In this document: positions 17,661 to 25,525 of the stretch, one piece after another
Layout of the letters: each line of letters starts with the position of its first letter
Position numbering within the stretch: position 1 is the stretch's first letter
Assembly: GCF_016811235.1 (NCBI RefSeq)
Contig: NZ_JAFBID010000010.1
Location: 62,001 to 126,000, forward strand
DNA: 64,000 nucleotides
Origin: Microvirga arabica
GTDB taxonomy: Bacteria; Pseudomonadota; Alphaproteobacteria; Rhizobiales; Beijerinckiaceae
Reading direction: 5' to 3'
Notes under the pieces: model-generated
What the model was told of the DNA's origin: nothing
What the model saw: the letters and a program-made list of their open reading frames with translations, nothing else
Database searches by the model: none
Translations under genes and position numbers: made by a program

Positions 17661-18722
17661 TTAATCAGTTCCTATAATGGAGCCCAACCGGGTCCCGGCG
17701 CCGGTTCGCCGCCCATTCAGGAGGGCATCCTGGACCGCGTGCCAGGCCGGTTTTCTTCGAACGGCCCGGTCAAAGAGGAGCGGGCGCTGCCGGGCACCGT
17801 CGGGCCGGGGCCGGAAGCCGTTCAGCCACGTGCGGTCGTCAGTCAGGCCCCAGGTGCTCACGGCGATAACCTCCGCCTCCTCGAAGACGAGATCGAGGTA
17901 AGACCGATATGTCTCAGCCACGATGGCATCGCGCCGCCTCCGGTCTCGGGGGCAAAGGTGATCCGACACGTCCATCTCTGTGATCATGACGCTGAGGCCC
18001 ATGGCTCGGATTTCCCGGAGGAAGGCTCGCAGTTCCGGGTGGTCCCGGGGCTGCTCCAGGGCGGTCAGGTGGGACTGGATGCCGAGGCAGGAAATCGGGG
18101 AGCCCTTGGCTTTTTCCCGCTCGAGCAGGGCGAGCATCTGCCGGCGCTTCCGTTCAGCGGCCGGTGAGGCGTATTCGAGCCCCATTTCGTTGAGAACCAG
18201 AATAGCCTTGGGATCCAGCAGAGATGCCTGATGGAAGGCAGTCGCGATATAATCAGGGCCGAAAGCTGCAAGAAAGGGTGTTAAGCGCAGGCCATCAGTT
18301 CGGCCATCGGCAGGTTCCAGCGGCTCATTCACAACATCCCAGGAATGGACCTGCCCGGCATACCGGGTCACGGTTGTCTTCAAATGATTCAGTGCGGCAT
18401 CCCGGAACTGATCCACGGTCCCGGCCTGGAGGAATGCCGGGATAGACTCGTGCCACCAGAGGGTATGCCCGTGGACCGCAAGGGCGTTGCGCGATGCAAA
18501 GGAGACCAATTCGTCGGCGGCCGAGTACTCAGGAAGACCATGTTCCCGGCATATGGCATCCCACTTCAACTCATACTCAGGCGTAACAACAGAACAATTG
18601 TACAGAATCGCCCGGGTGAGAGGTTGCGACAGAAGGTCGGAGGTGCAAAAAGCGGTGCCGAAAAGCACACGGTTTTGAGCCGCGGCGCTCGACAAGCTGC
18701 TCTTCCTTGGCTCATTGTGCAT
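17661..18722 (-). CDS. Glycoside hydrolase family 10 (endo-1,4-beta-xylanase-like), no signal peptide
   Basis: 353 residues covering one complete GH10 barrel. The acid/base glutamate is E133 in WDVVNEP and the nucleophile is E249 in ITEMDVSD; HGHTLWWHE and WGLTDD segments also match the family. AGGGGA precedes the ATG at 18722 and no in-frame signal peptide can be added. GH10 enzymes cleave xylan or related beta-1,4 glycans outside the cell, so the cytoplasmic look is unusual; export by another route or a start misread is possible. It is divergent from the phosphatase gene and belongs by position to the glycan locus, where it may trim nascent polymer as BcsZ does for cellulose. Confidence 0.87.
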   Translation of the reverse strand: MHNEPRKSSLSSAAAQNRVLFGTAFCTSDLLSQPLTRAILYNCSVVTPEYELKWDAICREHGLPEYSAADELVSFASRNALAVHGHTLWWHESIPAFLQAGTVDQFRDAALNHLKTTVTRYAGQVHSWDVVNEPLEPADGRTDGLRLTPFLAAFGPDYIATAFHQASLLDPKAILVLNEMGLEYASPAAERKRRQMLALLEREKAKGSPISCLGIQSHLTALEQPRDHPELRAFLREIRAMGLSVMITEMDVSDHLCPRDRRRRDAIVAETYRSYLDLVFEEAEVIAVSTWGLTDDRTWLNGFRPRPDGARQRPLLFDRAVRRKPAWHAVQDALLNGRRTGAGTRLGSIIGTD

Positions 18723-18794
18723 TCTTCATTCCCCTGATCGAATGATATCACAGATAACCTTCCGCCCACCGCGATACCGCTGCAGACCCGCTTC
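18723..18794. promoter_or_regulatory. Short divergent promoter gap GH10 / SpoIIE phosphatase
   Basis: Only 72 bases separate the two divergent starts, so overlapping promoters and joint control are likely. A short AT-rich stretch GAATGATATCACAG lies in the centre. No clear -35/-10 pair can be assigned. Confidence 0.4.
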
Positions 18795-20789
18795 ATGAAG
18801 ATCCGCCACATCCTTTTGATCCTGACGGCATTCCTCGGTGCTGCCTTGCTGATCGCCGTCGCGGTCCAGATTCGCGACGAGCTGCTCGGATACCAAACGG
18901 CGGAAAGGATGGTGGCGTCGAATACGGTACGGGAACGGCTTCTGCTCGGGACGGAGGCTCTCGCGAACGAACGCAGCCAGACATACATGCTGCTGATCGG
19001 ACAGAGGAACGAAGCCAGCGGCCTCGTGGAACTCCGCGACGTGCGGCGACAGGTGGACGACCTGTTGAATGCAGCTGAGCGCGAGATCACAGCCACCCAG
19101 GCGTCGCTGAGCAACACCGCCAGCAGCCTGAAGACCGTATCGCGCATCCGACAGGACATCGGAATCCTGAGGCAGCAGGCAGATGGGTTTCTCGGAATTG
19201 CAGAGAGCTCAGGAGCGGAGCAATTCGCCCCGCGTTGGTTCCAGGAGGCCACCTGCCTCGTGGAGGAGTTGCAATCATCCCGGATGACCATTCTGCAACG
19301 GGAGAGGCCGCTCGATCCTGTGCTCAGAACCGAGGCCAACTTAAGGGCTTTTGCCGCCATCCTGAGTGAGAGCATCGCTCGAAACCAGGCCTTGATGAGC
19401 CGGGCACTCGAGAATCCATCCGAAGTCGGAGGGCTCGAGATTGACGCGATCAGTCAAAATGCCGGCCGCGCGGCACTGGCCTGGGAACTCATCGACGGAC
19501 AGATGTCGGTGCCTTTGAGCGAGAGGGTCAAGGGGATCGTCTCAAGAACTCATGAGAACTACAGCTCCACCTTCGCGCCGCTTCAAAGATCCCTGCTGGC
19601 GGCACTCCTTGGGAAGGTGCCGCCCACGCTAGGTCCCGCGGAATGGTATGACTTGACCGGAAGGGCGCTCAGCAACATCGAGCTGATGCAGCGGGAGCTG
19701 CTTGGCAGTACGCGGGAGCGGCTTGAGGCTGAGCTCAGACGGGCTCAACGGTCCGTCGCCTTGTGGTCGATGCTGCTCCTGCTGGGGGCTGCCGCCGTGC
19801 TCGCCAGCATTCTGGTGGTGCGCCGACGGGTGGTCAGGCCCTTGGAGGGCCTCAGTCAGACCATGCTCAGGTTGGCGGACAACGACCTCGAGACGCCCCT
19901 GCCTCGCTTCTCTCGGGCGGACGAGATCGGCGAGATGAATGATGCGCTGCGGGTCTTCAAGGCCAATGCTATCCAACGGCAAAGGACCCAGAACGAGAAG
20001 CAAATCCTCCACGGGCGCCTTCGGGAGGCCTATAGCCAGCTCCAAAAAGATCTGGAGGCTGCCGCCGTCATCCAACGGACGATGCTGCCGCCATCCTCGC
20101 GGGTCGACGGTGTGGAATATCATGGCCTGTTCCGCCCTTCGAGCCTTATCGCCGGCGACACCTACAACGTGGTGCGGCGCACAGATGGCGCTGTCGGGTT
20201 CTTCCAGGTCGATGTCGCCGGTCATGGAGCCGCCGCAGCGCTCGTGTCGGTTGCCTGCCACCATGCATTGTCGCAAGCGATTCTGACCCGGACCCAGGGG
20301 ACGCCGCTGGAGGAGATCGCCGTCCAGATCAACGAGGAGTGGCCCGAGGATCTGCCTTACTTCACCATGATTCTCGGTGAGATCGACGCCCGCACGCAGC
20401 GTGCCAGCATCATTCAGGCGGGGCATCCTTCACCGCTGGTGATCCGCTCCAACGGCGCCGTCGAGATGATTGGCGAGGGGGGATTTCCCGTCGGTATGCT
20501 GCCTGCCGCCTCCTACGAGAGGCTGGAGTTCGACCTGGGTCCGGGCGATCGCCTCTTCATCTATTCCGACGGGCTGGTCGAGGCTGAAGATCAGTCCGGC
20601 GAGCAATTCTCCGAAGACCGGTTGTGCGCGCTCGTGCGCGAAGCTGCCGCAGATCCAAGCGCCGTTCTTCTGGACAGGCTCGATGACGTCTTGCGCAACT
20701 GGCGGGGCTCTGAAACCTTGGATGATGACCTGAGCGTTCTCATGCTGGAGCGCTTACCCGAAAGGATGCCTGCGCATGCTGTCCACTGA
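18795..20789 (+). CDS. Membrane PP2C-type serine phosphatase with HAMP domain (SpoIIE/RsbU type)
   Basis: 664 residues. A first membrane helix (5-26), a long helical extracytoplasmic sensor (about 27-315), a second helix (318-340), a HAMP linker (340-395), a short coiled coil and a SpoIIE-type PP2C domain (about 425-655). Phosphatase motifs are AGDTYN, FFQVDVAGHGAAAA, IQAGHPSPL, IYSDGLVEA and the final DDDLSVLML. Family role: dephosphorylate a STAS antagonist. Its stop lies inside the following STAS gene, a 14-base overlap, which makes that protein the obvious substrate. The signal sensed by the periplasmic part is unknown. Confidence 0.9.
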   Translation: MKIRHILLILTAFLGAALLIAVAVQIRDELLGYQTAERMVASNTVRERLLLGTEALANERSQTYMLLIGQRNEASGLVELRDVRRQVDDLLNAAEREITATQASLSNTASSLKTVSRIRQDIGILRQQADGFLGIAESSGAEQFAPRWFQEATCLVEELQSSRMTILQRERPLDPVLRTEANLRAFAAILSESIARNQALMSRALENPSEVGGLEIDAISQNAGRAALAWELIDGQMSVPLSERVKGIVSRTHENYSSTFAPLQRSLLAALLGKVPPTLGPAEWYDLTGRALSNIELMQRELLGSTRERLEAELRRAQRSVALWSMLLLLGAAAVLASILVVRRRVVRPLEGLSQTMLRLADNDLETPLPRFSRADEIGEMNDALRVFKANAIQRQRTQNEKQILHGRLREAYSQLQKDLEAAAVIQRTMLPPSSRVDGVEYHGLFRPSSLIAGDTYNVVRRTDGAVGFFQVDVAGHGAAAALVSVACHHALSQAILTRTQGTPLEEIAVQINEEWPEDLPYFTMILGEIDARTQRASIIQAGHPSPLVIRSNGAVEMIGEGGFPVGMLPAASYERLEFDLGPGDRLFIYSDGLVEAEDQSGEQFSEDRLCALVREAAADPSAVLLDRLDDVLRNWRGSETLDDDLSVLMLERLPERMPAHAVH

Positions 20790-21111
20790 TCTACGCGATA
20801 ATGTTCTCGTCGTCCGGGTTGAGGAGAAACGGATCGATGCCAGCAAGGCTCCGGCATTCAAAGATGAGATGACGCGGTGCATTGAGGCTGGACAGAACCA
20901 GATCGTTCTCGACCTGAGCCAAGTCGACTTCATCGACAGCTCCGGCCTTGGGGCCCTTGTCTCCTGTCTCAAGCGTCTTGGGCCAAGGGGGAGCCTGGCG
21001 GTTGCGGGCGCCACAGGGGCCGTCAGCCGCCTGTTCACGCTCACCCGAATGGACCGCGTTTTTGCTCTTCATCAGAGCGTGGATTCCGCGGTCGAACAGC
21101 TTTCCGCCTAA
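20776..21111 (+). CDS. STAS-domain anti-sigma-factor antagonist (RsbV/SpoIIAA-like), copy 1
   Basis: 111 residues forming one STAS domain. The phosphorylation site is in VDFIDSSGLGALVS (Ser55 or Ser56). It overlaps the phosphatase gene and precedes the kinase-like gene by 32 bases, giving the classic phosphatase-antagonist-kinase order. In family systems the unphosphorylated form binds the ATPase partner or another target. Confidence 0.92.
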   Translation: MLSTDLRDNVLVVRVEEKRIDASKAPAFKDEMTRCIEAGQNQIVLDLSQVDFIDSSGLGALVSCLKRLGPRGSLAVAGATGAVSRLFTLTRMDRVFALHQSVDSAVEQLSA

Positions 21112-21143
21112 TTTCCCGCCGCCAGAGCGCAGAAAGAGCCACG

Positions 21144-21584
21144 ATGGTTTCCTCCATCAGCCTCTCAATCGACAGCGATCTCGACAAGGTATCGCTCCTC
21201 GCCCGCGCCGTTCGGGCACTCTGCGAGGATCTGCTCAGCCCGGACGACCAGGACGCCGTGGAACTCAGCCTTGTCGAGGCGATCAACAACGTCATCAAGC
21301 ACGGGTATCACGGCGAGCGGGGCAAAGACGTTCAAGTGGCGGTCGGGCTTCAGGCCGATCAGGTGGTGATCGAGATCATCGACCATGCTCCCCCCATGCC
21401 GCCTCAGGTGCTGGACAGCACCTCGGAGGATGCCTTCACCTTCGATGAAACCGACATTGCCAATATTCCCGAAGGGGGCATGGGCTTGGCGCTCATCCGC
21501 ATGAACATGGATGAGGTCGAATACCGTTCGAGCGAATCCGAGAACCGCCTGCGCATGGTCAAGCGGATCGTGCCCCTGTCGTAA
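21144..21584 (+). CDS. RsbW-like serine kinase / anti-sigma factor (HATPase)
   Basis: 146 residues of the GHKL ATPase fold: N-box E45..N48 N49 in SLVEAINNVIKHG, a G1-like IEIIDHAPPMPP in which the usual DxGxG is weakened, and a G2 box GGMGLALIR. RsbW-type proteins phosphorylate STAS partners and sequester a target. No sigma factor gene lies in the window, so the output may not be transcriptional (inference). Confidence 0.9.
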   Translation: MVSSISLSIDSDLDKVSLLARAVRALCEDLLSPDDQDAVELSLVEAINNVIKHGYHGERGKDVQVAVGLQADQVVIEIIDHAPPMPPQVLDSTSEDAFTFDETDIANIPEGGMGLALIRMNMDEVEYRSSESENRLRMVKRIVPLS

Positions 21585-21596
21585 CGGGTCTCCGAC

Positions 21597-22061
21597 TTAC
21601 GGCGCTGACGCGAGGCTTGCGATTCTCTCCTGCAGAATCGGGAACGCCACCGCCGCGGCCCCCAAGGCGGAGACCAGCACCGGCGTGACCTCGCCTGTCT
21701 GGCGCTCCATGTCGGCAATGACCCTCTGGGCCCGCGCCAGCCCATCCTCGGGCCTCAGGATGCTGAGTTGAACGGCGGACGCCAGCGACGTCAGCAAAGC
21801 CGCTCGGGAGGCTGCGGCAATCGGCTCAGCCGAGTAGATCGCTTCCGTCCGCTGGAGATTGGCTCTCACTCTTGCCTCGACCACAGGCGAAATGTTTGGG
21901 GGAGCATTCCTCTGACGTGAGAGTTCAGATGCAACGCGCCCCTGGATTCGCTCTTCCGTGTCGAGGGTCTCAAGATAGATGATGATGCCTGTCGAGATCG
22001 CCAGCGCCGCGATGAAAGTGATCTGCCCTCGGGCCTTGAGGAGGCCTTCTCTGAAAGTCAA
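21597..22061 (-). CDS. Hypothetical membrane-anchored protein with TTG start
   Basis: 154 residues if started at a TTG (22059-22061) that has GGAGG 8 bases upstream; the only in-frame ATG lies 48 codons earlier in sequence that does not look coding. One N-terminal helix (ARGQITFIAALAISTGIIIYLETL) is followed by an alanine-rich helical domain and a second hydrophobic stretch near the C-terminus (VLVSALGAAAVAFPIL). No family recognised. It converges on the kinase gene with a 12-base gap and sits inside the glycan/partner-switch locus, so a role there is possible. Confidence 0.55.
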   Translation of the reverse strand: MTFREGLLKARGQITFIAALAISTGIIIYLETLDTEERIQGRVASELSRQRNAPPNISPVVEARVRANLQRTEAIYSAEPIAAASRAALLTSLASAVQLSILRPEDGLARAQRVIADMERQTGEVTPVLVSALGAAAVAFPILQERIASLASAP

Positions 22062-22369
22062 CGTTGAGCCTCCGGTAAGCTTGGTACGCACTCCGCCACG
22101 GGCGGGCCCGTGCGAAGAGGTCGGAAACCTAATCGGCCAGTGCCCGACAAGGCAAGAGAGATGCGCAACAAGGGTGAGCGAGAGTCCCTTGTCTTTTTGA
22201 AACATAGTAACATTTACCGTTCGGTCACAATCCCATCATCCGCATCTGCATTCTGGTGCGATCCTCCCCAATTCGGGTTAATCCGTCTGGGACGATTCGT
22301 CTGCTCGGCCGGTTGGAAAGCTTCCTGAACCCAGGTGAGGCGGAAGGGACTGGCGAGTGAAACAGGCCT
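22062..22369. other. 308-base divergent gap upstream of the PIG-L gene
   Basis: Holds the leaders of the divergent hypothetical gene and the PIG-L gene. I see an AT-richer patch around 22195-22220 but no clear promoter boxes, hairpin with T-run or coding frame. Confidence 0.5.
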
Positions 22370-23167
22370 GTGAGTGTTCTCGTGTTTGGACCATCGCTTT
22401 TCATCCAGCCGCACTACGATGACGTTCCGCTCTCCTGTGGCGGAACCTTGGCGCTCCTGGCAGAGGGCGGGCATGAGCCGCGCATGATCACGGAATTTGC
22501 CAGCGAGTTGGTCGACGAGATGGTTGGTGAGTTCGCCGCCTGGAAGCATGAGCGGTGGAAGGTTAAGGACGCAGAGCAGGTCCTAGCCATTCGCCGTCAG
22601 GAGGATGCAGAGGCAGCCCAGGCTCTTGGATCCTCCGTTCGCTGGCTCGGGTTGCCGGATGCCATCTATCGCGGAGAGTGCTACAAGTCCGATCCCGAGC
22701 TTTTCGGGGTCTTGAAGCCCGAGGAGCTGGAACTCGCCGCTCATCTCGCTGAGGAGATGCGCCAGCTGCCGGAATGGCGCGACGACATGCAGGTCTTCGT
22801 TCCCTTGGGCATTGGCTCTCACGTAGATCATCAGCTGGTATTCGAGACGGGCCGGCGCCTCGCATCAGGAGGCGTCAAGGTCTTCGCCTATGAAGACTGT
22901 CCCTATGCGATCCACACGCCTGCCGGTGTCGCGGCACGTCTGACGGCTCTCGGAAATGCGGTTGGAGAGCCCGTCATTATGCCCATTGCGAAGACCCTCC
23001 AGAAGCGCCTTGAGTCGATTGCCTGCTACCGATCCCAGGTTCCCGTGATCTTCCGGTTCACGTCGGATTTCAGGGCTACTGTCACAGATTTTGCGATAAA
23101 GACGGGCGGCGATGCCGGAGCCGCTGAGCGGTTCTGGCCTGTTCATGCCTATGGTGGTTCAAGATGA
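22370..23167 (+). CDS. PIG-L family N-acetylglucosaminyl deacetylase-like protein
   Basis: 265 residues from a GTG start. The zinc motif appears near the N-terminus as PHYDDVPLSCGG (family PHxDDxxLGCGG) and the second metal site as GIGSHVDHQLV. The family removes N-acetyl groups from GlcNAc-containing substrates in the cytoplasm. The stop overlaps the next STAS gene as ATGA, so the two are coupled. In this locus it could deacetylate a sugar precursor or glycan; a GlcNAc content of the polymer would be the testable consequence. Confidence 0.85.
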   Translation: MSVLVFGPSLFIQPHYDDVPLSCGGTLALLAEGGHEPRMITEFASELVDEMVGEFAAWKHERWKVKDAEQVLAIRRQEDAEAAQALGSSVRWLGLPDAIYRGECYKSDPELFGVLKPEELELAAHLAEEMRQLPEWRDDMQVFVPLGIGSHVDHQLVFETGRRLASGGVKVFAYEDCPYAIHTPAGVAARLTALGNAVGEPVIMPIAKTLQKRLESIACYRSQVPVIFRFTSDFRATVTDFAIKTGGDAGAAERFWPVHAYGGSR

Positions 23168-23493
23168 TTGTGGAGATGGAACAAACGGCCGAGGGGATTG
23201 CCCTTGCCCGCCTGTCAGGGCGGCTGGACGCTGCGGCGGCCCCTTATGTCCTGGCTCGCCTGAAGGATGCAGTGGCTGACGGAAAAAGCCGTCTTGCCGT
23301 TGATCTGTCCGAGGTCTCCTTCATAGACAGCACCGGGCTCGGCACCTTGGTGTCCGGTCTCAAGGCTGCCCGCAAAGCCGAGGGCGATCTGCGTCTGATC
23401 GCACCGAGCCCTCAGGCGCAGCGTCTCCTCCGTCTCACGACGCTCGATCGGGTGTTCGTCACGTCCGACACCCTAGACGAGGTCTGGGCTTAA
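23164..23493 (+). CDS. STAS-domain anti-sigma-factor antagonist, copy 2
   Basis: 109 residues, one STAS domain with the phosphorylation site Ser56 in VSFIDSTGLGTLVSG. Clearly related to the STAS protein at 20776-21111 but not identical. It is coupled to the PIG-L gene by ATGA and ends 4 bases inside the convergent glycosyltransferase gene end. A second antagonist suggests a branch in the switch, perhaps one that acts directly on the enzymes encoded beside it (inference). Confidence 0.92.
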   Translation: MIVEMEQTAEGIALARLSGRLDAAAAPYVLARLKDAVADGKSRLAVDLSEVSFIDSTGLGTLVSGLKAARKAEGDLRLIAPSPQAQRLLRLTTLDRVFVTSDTLDEVWA

Positions 23494-25376
23494 GCCCCCT
23501 GCGACGGCAGCGCGCCTTCCACGATTGCAGCTTCGAACTCGGGATCGGGCTGCCAATAGGCCGCCCGGATTACCGGGAGCATCGACAGGGCATTGCTGAA
23601 ACCCCAGAGGGTGTTGGCGATCATCGCCCCGAGCGTGTAGCCCTCACGTCCCATGCCATAGGCAGCCCACCCCCAGGCGAGACCTGCCATGGTGACAGCG
23701 ACCAGGGCGATCTGCCACCTGACAAGACGGCCATAGGTTCCAACCTGCCGGTCCTTGGGCGTGACGGGAAACGAAATCTTTTTCCCGCGTACGACGGCCC
23801 AGAGCGCCTGCATGTTCAGCGGGAACATGGCGAGATACCAGGCACGGCCCTTGGCGTTCGAGTTGCCCCACATGGCAACGAGCTGCGACAGCTCGTTGAG
23901 CAGCAGGAACGGCGCGATATGCACGAAGAAATCGAGCGAGTAGCCGGATACCGGGGCAATGCCCGAGAACAGAAACACGATGGGCGAGATGAGGAAGACG
24001 ATGTTCCAGATCGGAGACAGATACGAGTAGAAGGTCGAACCGTACATGAGCTTCTGCGGCAGCGTCAGCCCGCGCCGGAACAACGGGTTGTCATGGGCGA
24101 GAATGTCCAAGGTGCCGCCCGCATATTTGAAGCGCTGGATCGTCCAGCTGAGAAGGTCGTTGGGGGACAGCATCCTCGCCTGAACCACGGGATGCAGAAC
24201 CGACTTCCACCCGCGCTCACGGTCGCTGTGCAGGACGATCGACGTGTAGATGTCCTCGGAGACGTGGAACTTGTAGGGTTGGAACTCCTCTTCCAGGGCG
24301 CTCTGCCAGCGCATGACATCGCTGATCGAATCGGTAATGGCCTGTTCGCCGGTCAGCTGTCGGGCGGCCCTCTCATTCCGCCCGGCCGCAGCGGCAACCT
24401 GATCGGACCATTGGCGAAGCGCCGCCTCCATGACGGCTTCACGCCGGTGGATCGAACCCGCACCGCAGCAGAAGCTCGCATTCGCCCAGTTGCGACGGCG
24501 CAGGATGACGTCGAAGAAAAGCTGTGGATCGTTGGCGAAGGGATCCTCGCCGATCTGAACCGGCCCGAAGACGCGCTCGAACGCTCTGCCGATTCCTCGA
24601 CCCACCGCTCCAAGACGACGTCCGAGCGCGGCCGGCAGCGGTATGCCTGGAGGGATGTCGTAGAACCAGTGCGGTGTCTGCACCCAGGCCACCTTCGGAT
24701 CCCTGAAATAGCCGAGCGTCTCTTCCAGGAATGTGGGGAACGGATGCATGTCGGCATCGCAGATCAGGATGAAGTCCCCGGACGTGGAGGACATGGCATT
24801 CCTGAGGTTGCCGGCCTTGAAGCCCACATTGTCGGAGCGGGTGAGGTAATTTACTCCCTCTTCCCGGGCGACCGCCTCCATGGCCGGACGCTTTCCGTCG
24901 TCAAGGACGTGAATCTGCACATTGATGGGGTGGGGATAGGTGAGCTTCTTGGCCGCCTGCAGGCCGACGCGAACGAGCTCTGGATCTTCACTATAGGTTG
25001 CGAAGAAAACATCCACGGACACGGGCCTGTCCGGCACCTCCGCATCACCGGTGCAGTCGCGCACAGTCACTGGCACGGGAGCGCGCACTGGCGATTGAGC
25101 GCTCCAGAGATTCGCCGTGAAGAGGACGAGGCCGATGAAGGACCCCGTCTCGGCGATCAGGAGAGGGATCGAGAACCAGAGAGCGTCATAGTTGATGGAG
25201 TAGAGCCACCGCCAGCCGATATACCATGTTCCAAAGACGAGGCTCCCCACGCACAGAAACTGCCACAGTGTTTCGTGCCATGGGGAAAAAGGAAGCGGCG
25301 TCCAGGGGGTCTGACTCTGAAAGCGGGACAAGGGACGGGACAAGAAAGACGTCTCCAGAAGATACGCTGGAGGCAA
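23490..25376 (-). CDS. Cellulose-synthase-like membrane glycosyltransferase (GT2), no PilZ domain
   Basis: 628 residues. Two N-terminal helices (37-60, 65-91), a GT2 catalytic domain with LDDG (159-161) and CDADM (206-210) aspartates, catalytic base motif SED at 373-375 instead of TED, and QRFKYAGG at 414-421 in place of QRxRW, then five to six further helices. This is the layout of processive BcsA-like synthases that polymerise and export a beta-glycan. The C-terminus ends shortly after the last helix (WQPDPEFEAA), so the c-di-GMP-binding PilZ domain of BcsA is absent. It is divergent from the TPR/beta-barrel exporter gene. Confidence 0.9.
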   Translation of the reverse strand: MPPAYLLETSFLSRPLSRFQSQTPWTPLPFSPWHETLWQFLCVGSLVFGTWYIGWRWLYSINYDALWFSIPLLIAETGSFIGLVLFTANLWSAQSPVRAPVPVTVRDCTGDAEVPDRPVSVDVFFATYSEDPELVRVGLQAAKKLTYPHPINVQIHVLDDGKRPAMEAVAREEGVNYLTRSDNVGFKAGNLRNAMSSTSGDFILICDADMHPFPTFLEETLGYFRDPKVAWVQTPHWFYDIPPGIPLPAALGRRLGAVGRGIGRAFERVFGPVQIGEDPFANDPQLFFDVILRRRNWANASFCCGAGSIHRREAVMEAALRQWSDQVAAAAGRNERAARQLTGEQAITDSISDVMRWQSALEEEFQPYKFHVSEDIYTSIVLHSDRERGWKSVLHPVVQARMLSPNDLLSWTIQRFKYAGGTLDILAHDNPLFRRGLTLPQKLMYGSTFYSYLSPIWNIVFLISPIVFLFSGIAPVSGYSLDFFVHIAPFLLLNELSQLVAMWGNSNAKGRAWYLAMFPLNMQALWAVVRGKKISFPVTPKDRQVGTYGRLVRWQIALVAVTMAGLAWGWAAYGMGREGYTLGAMIANTLWGFSNALSMLPVIRAAYWQPDPEFEAAIVEGALPSQGA

Positions 25377-25525
25377 GATGCCTCTGGTCTGGGATAAGAA
25401 TAGGCTATTTTCTAGGAAAGAAAGTTAGGAGCGGCGAGGCTCTCGCCAGATCCGATCTTTACCTGCCATAAGGGCAAAATCCAGATACTGCCCCTCCTGA
25501 ATGTGTGATTCGAGACTCTGAGACG

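Noticed and set aside
18566..19375. 269-codon minus frame spanning the GH10/phosphatase gap
   Set aside because: Overlaps both real genes in other frames and is Ser/Arg rich without motif.
23919..25397. 492-codon antisense frame over the GT2 gene
   Set aside because: Shadow of the well-supported glycosyltransferase; no domain and no start signal.
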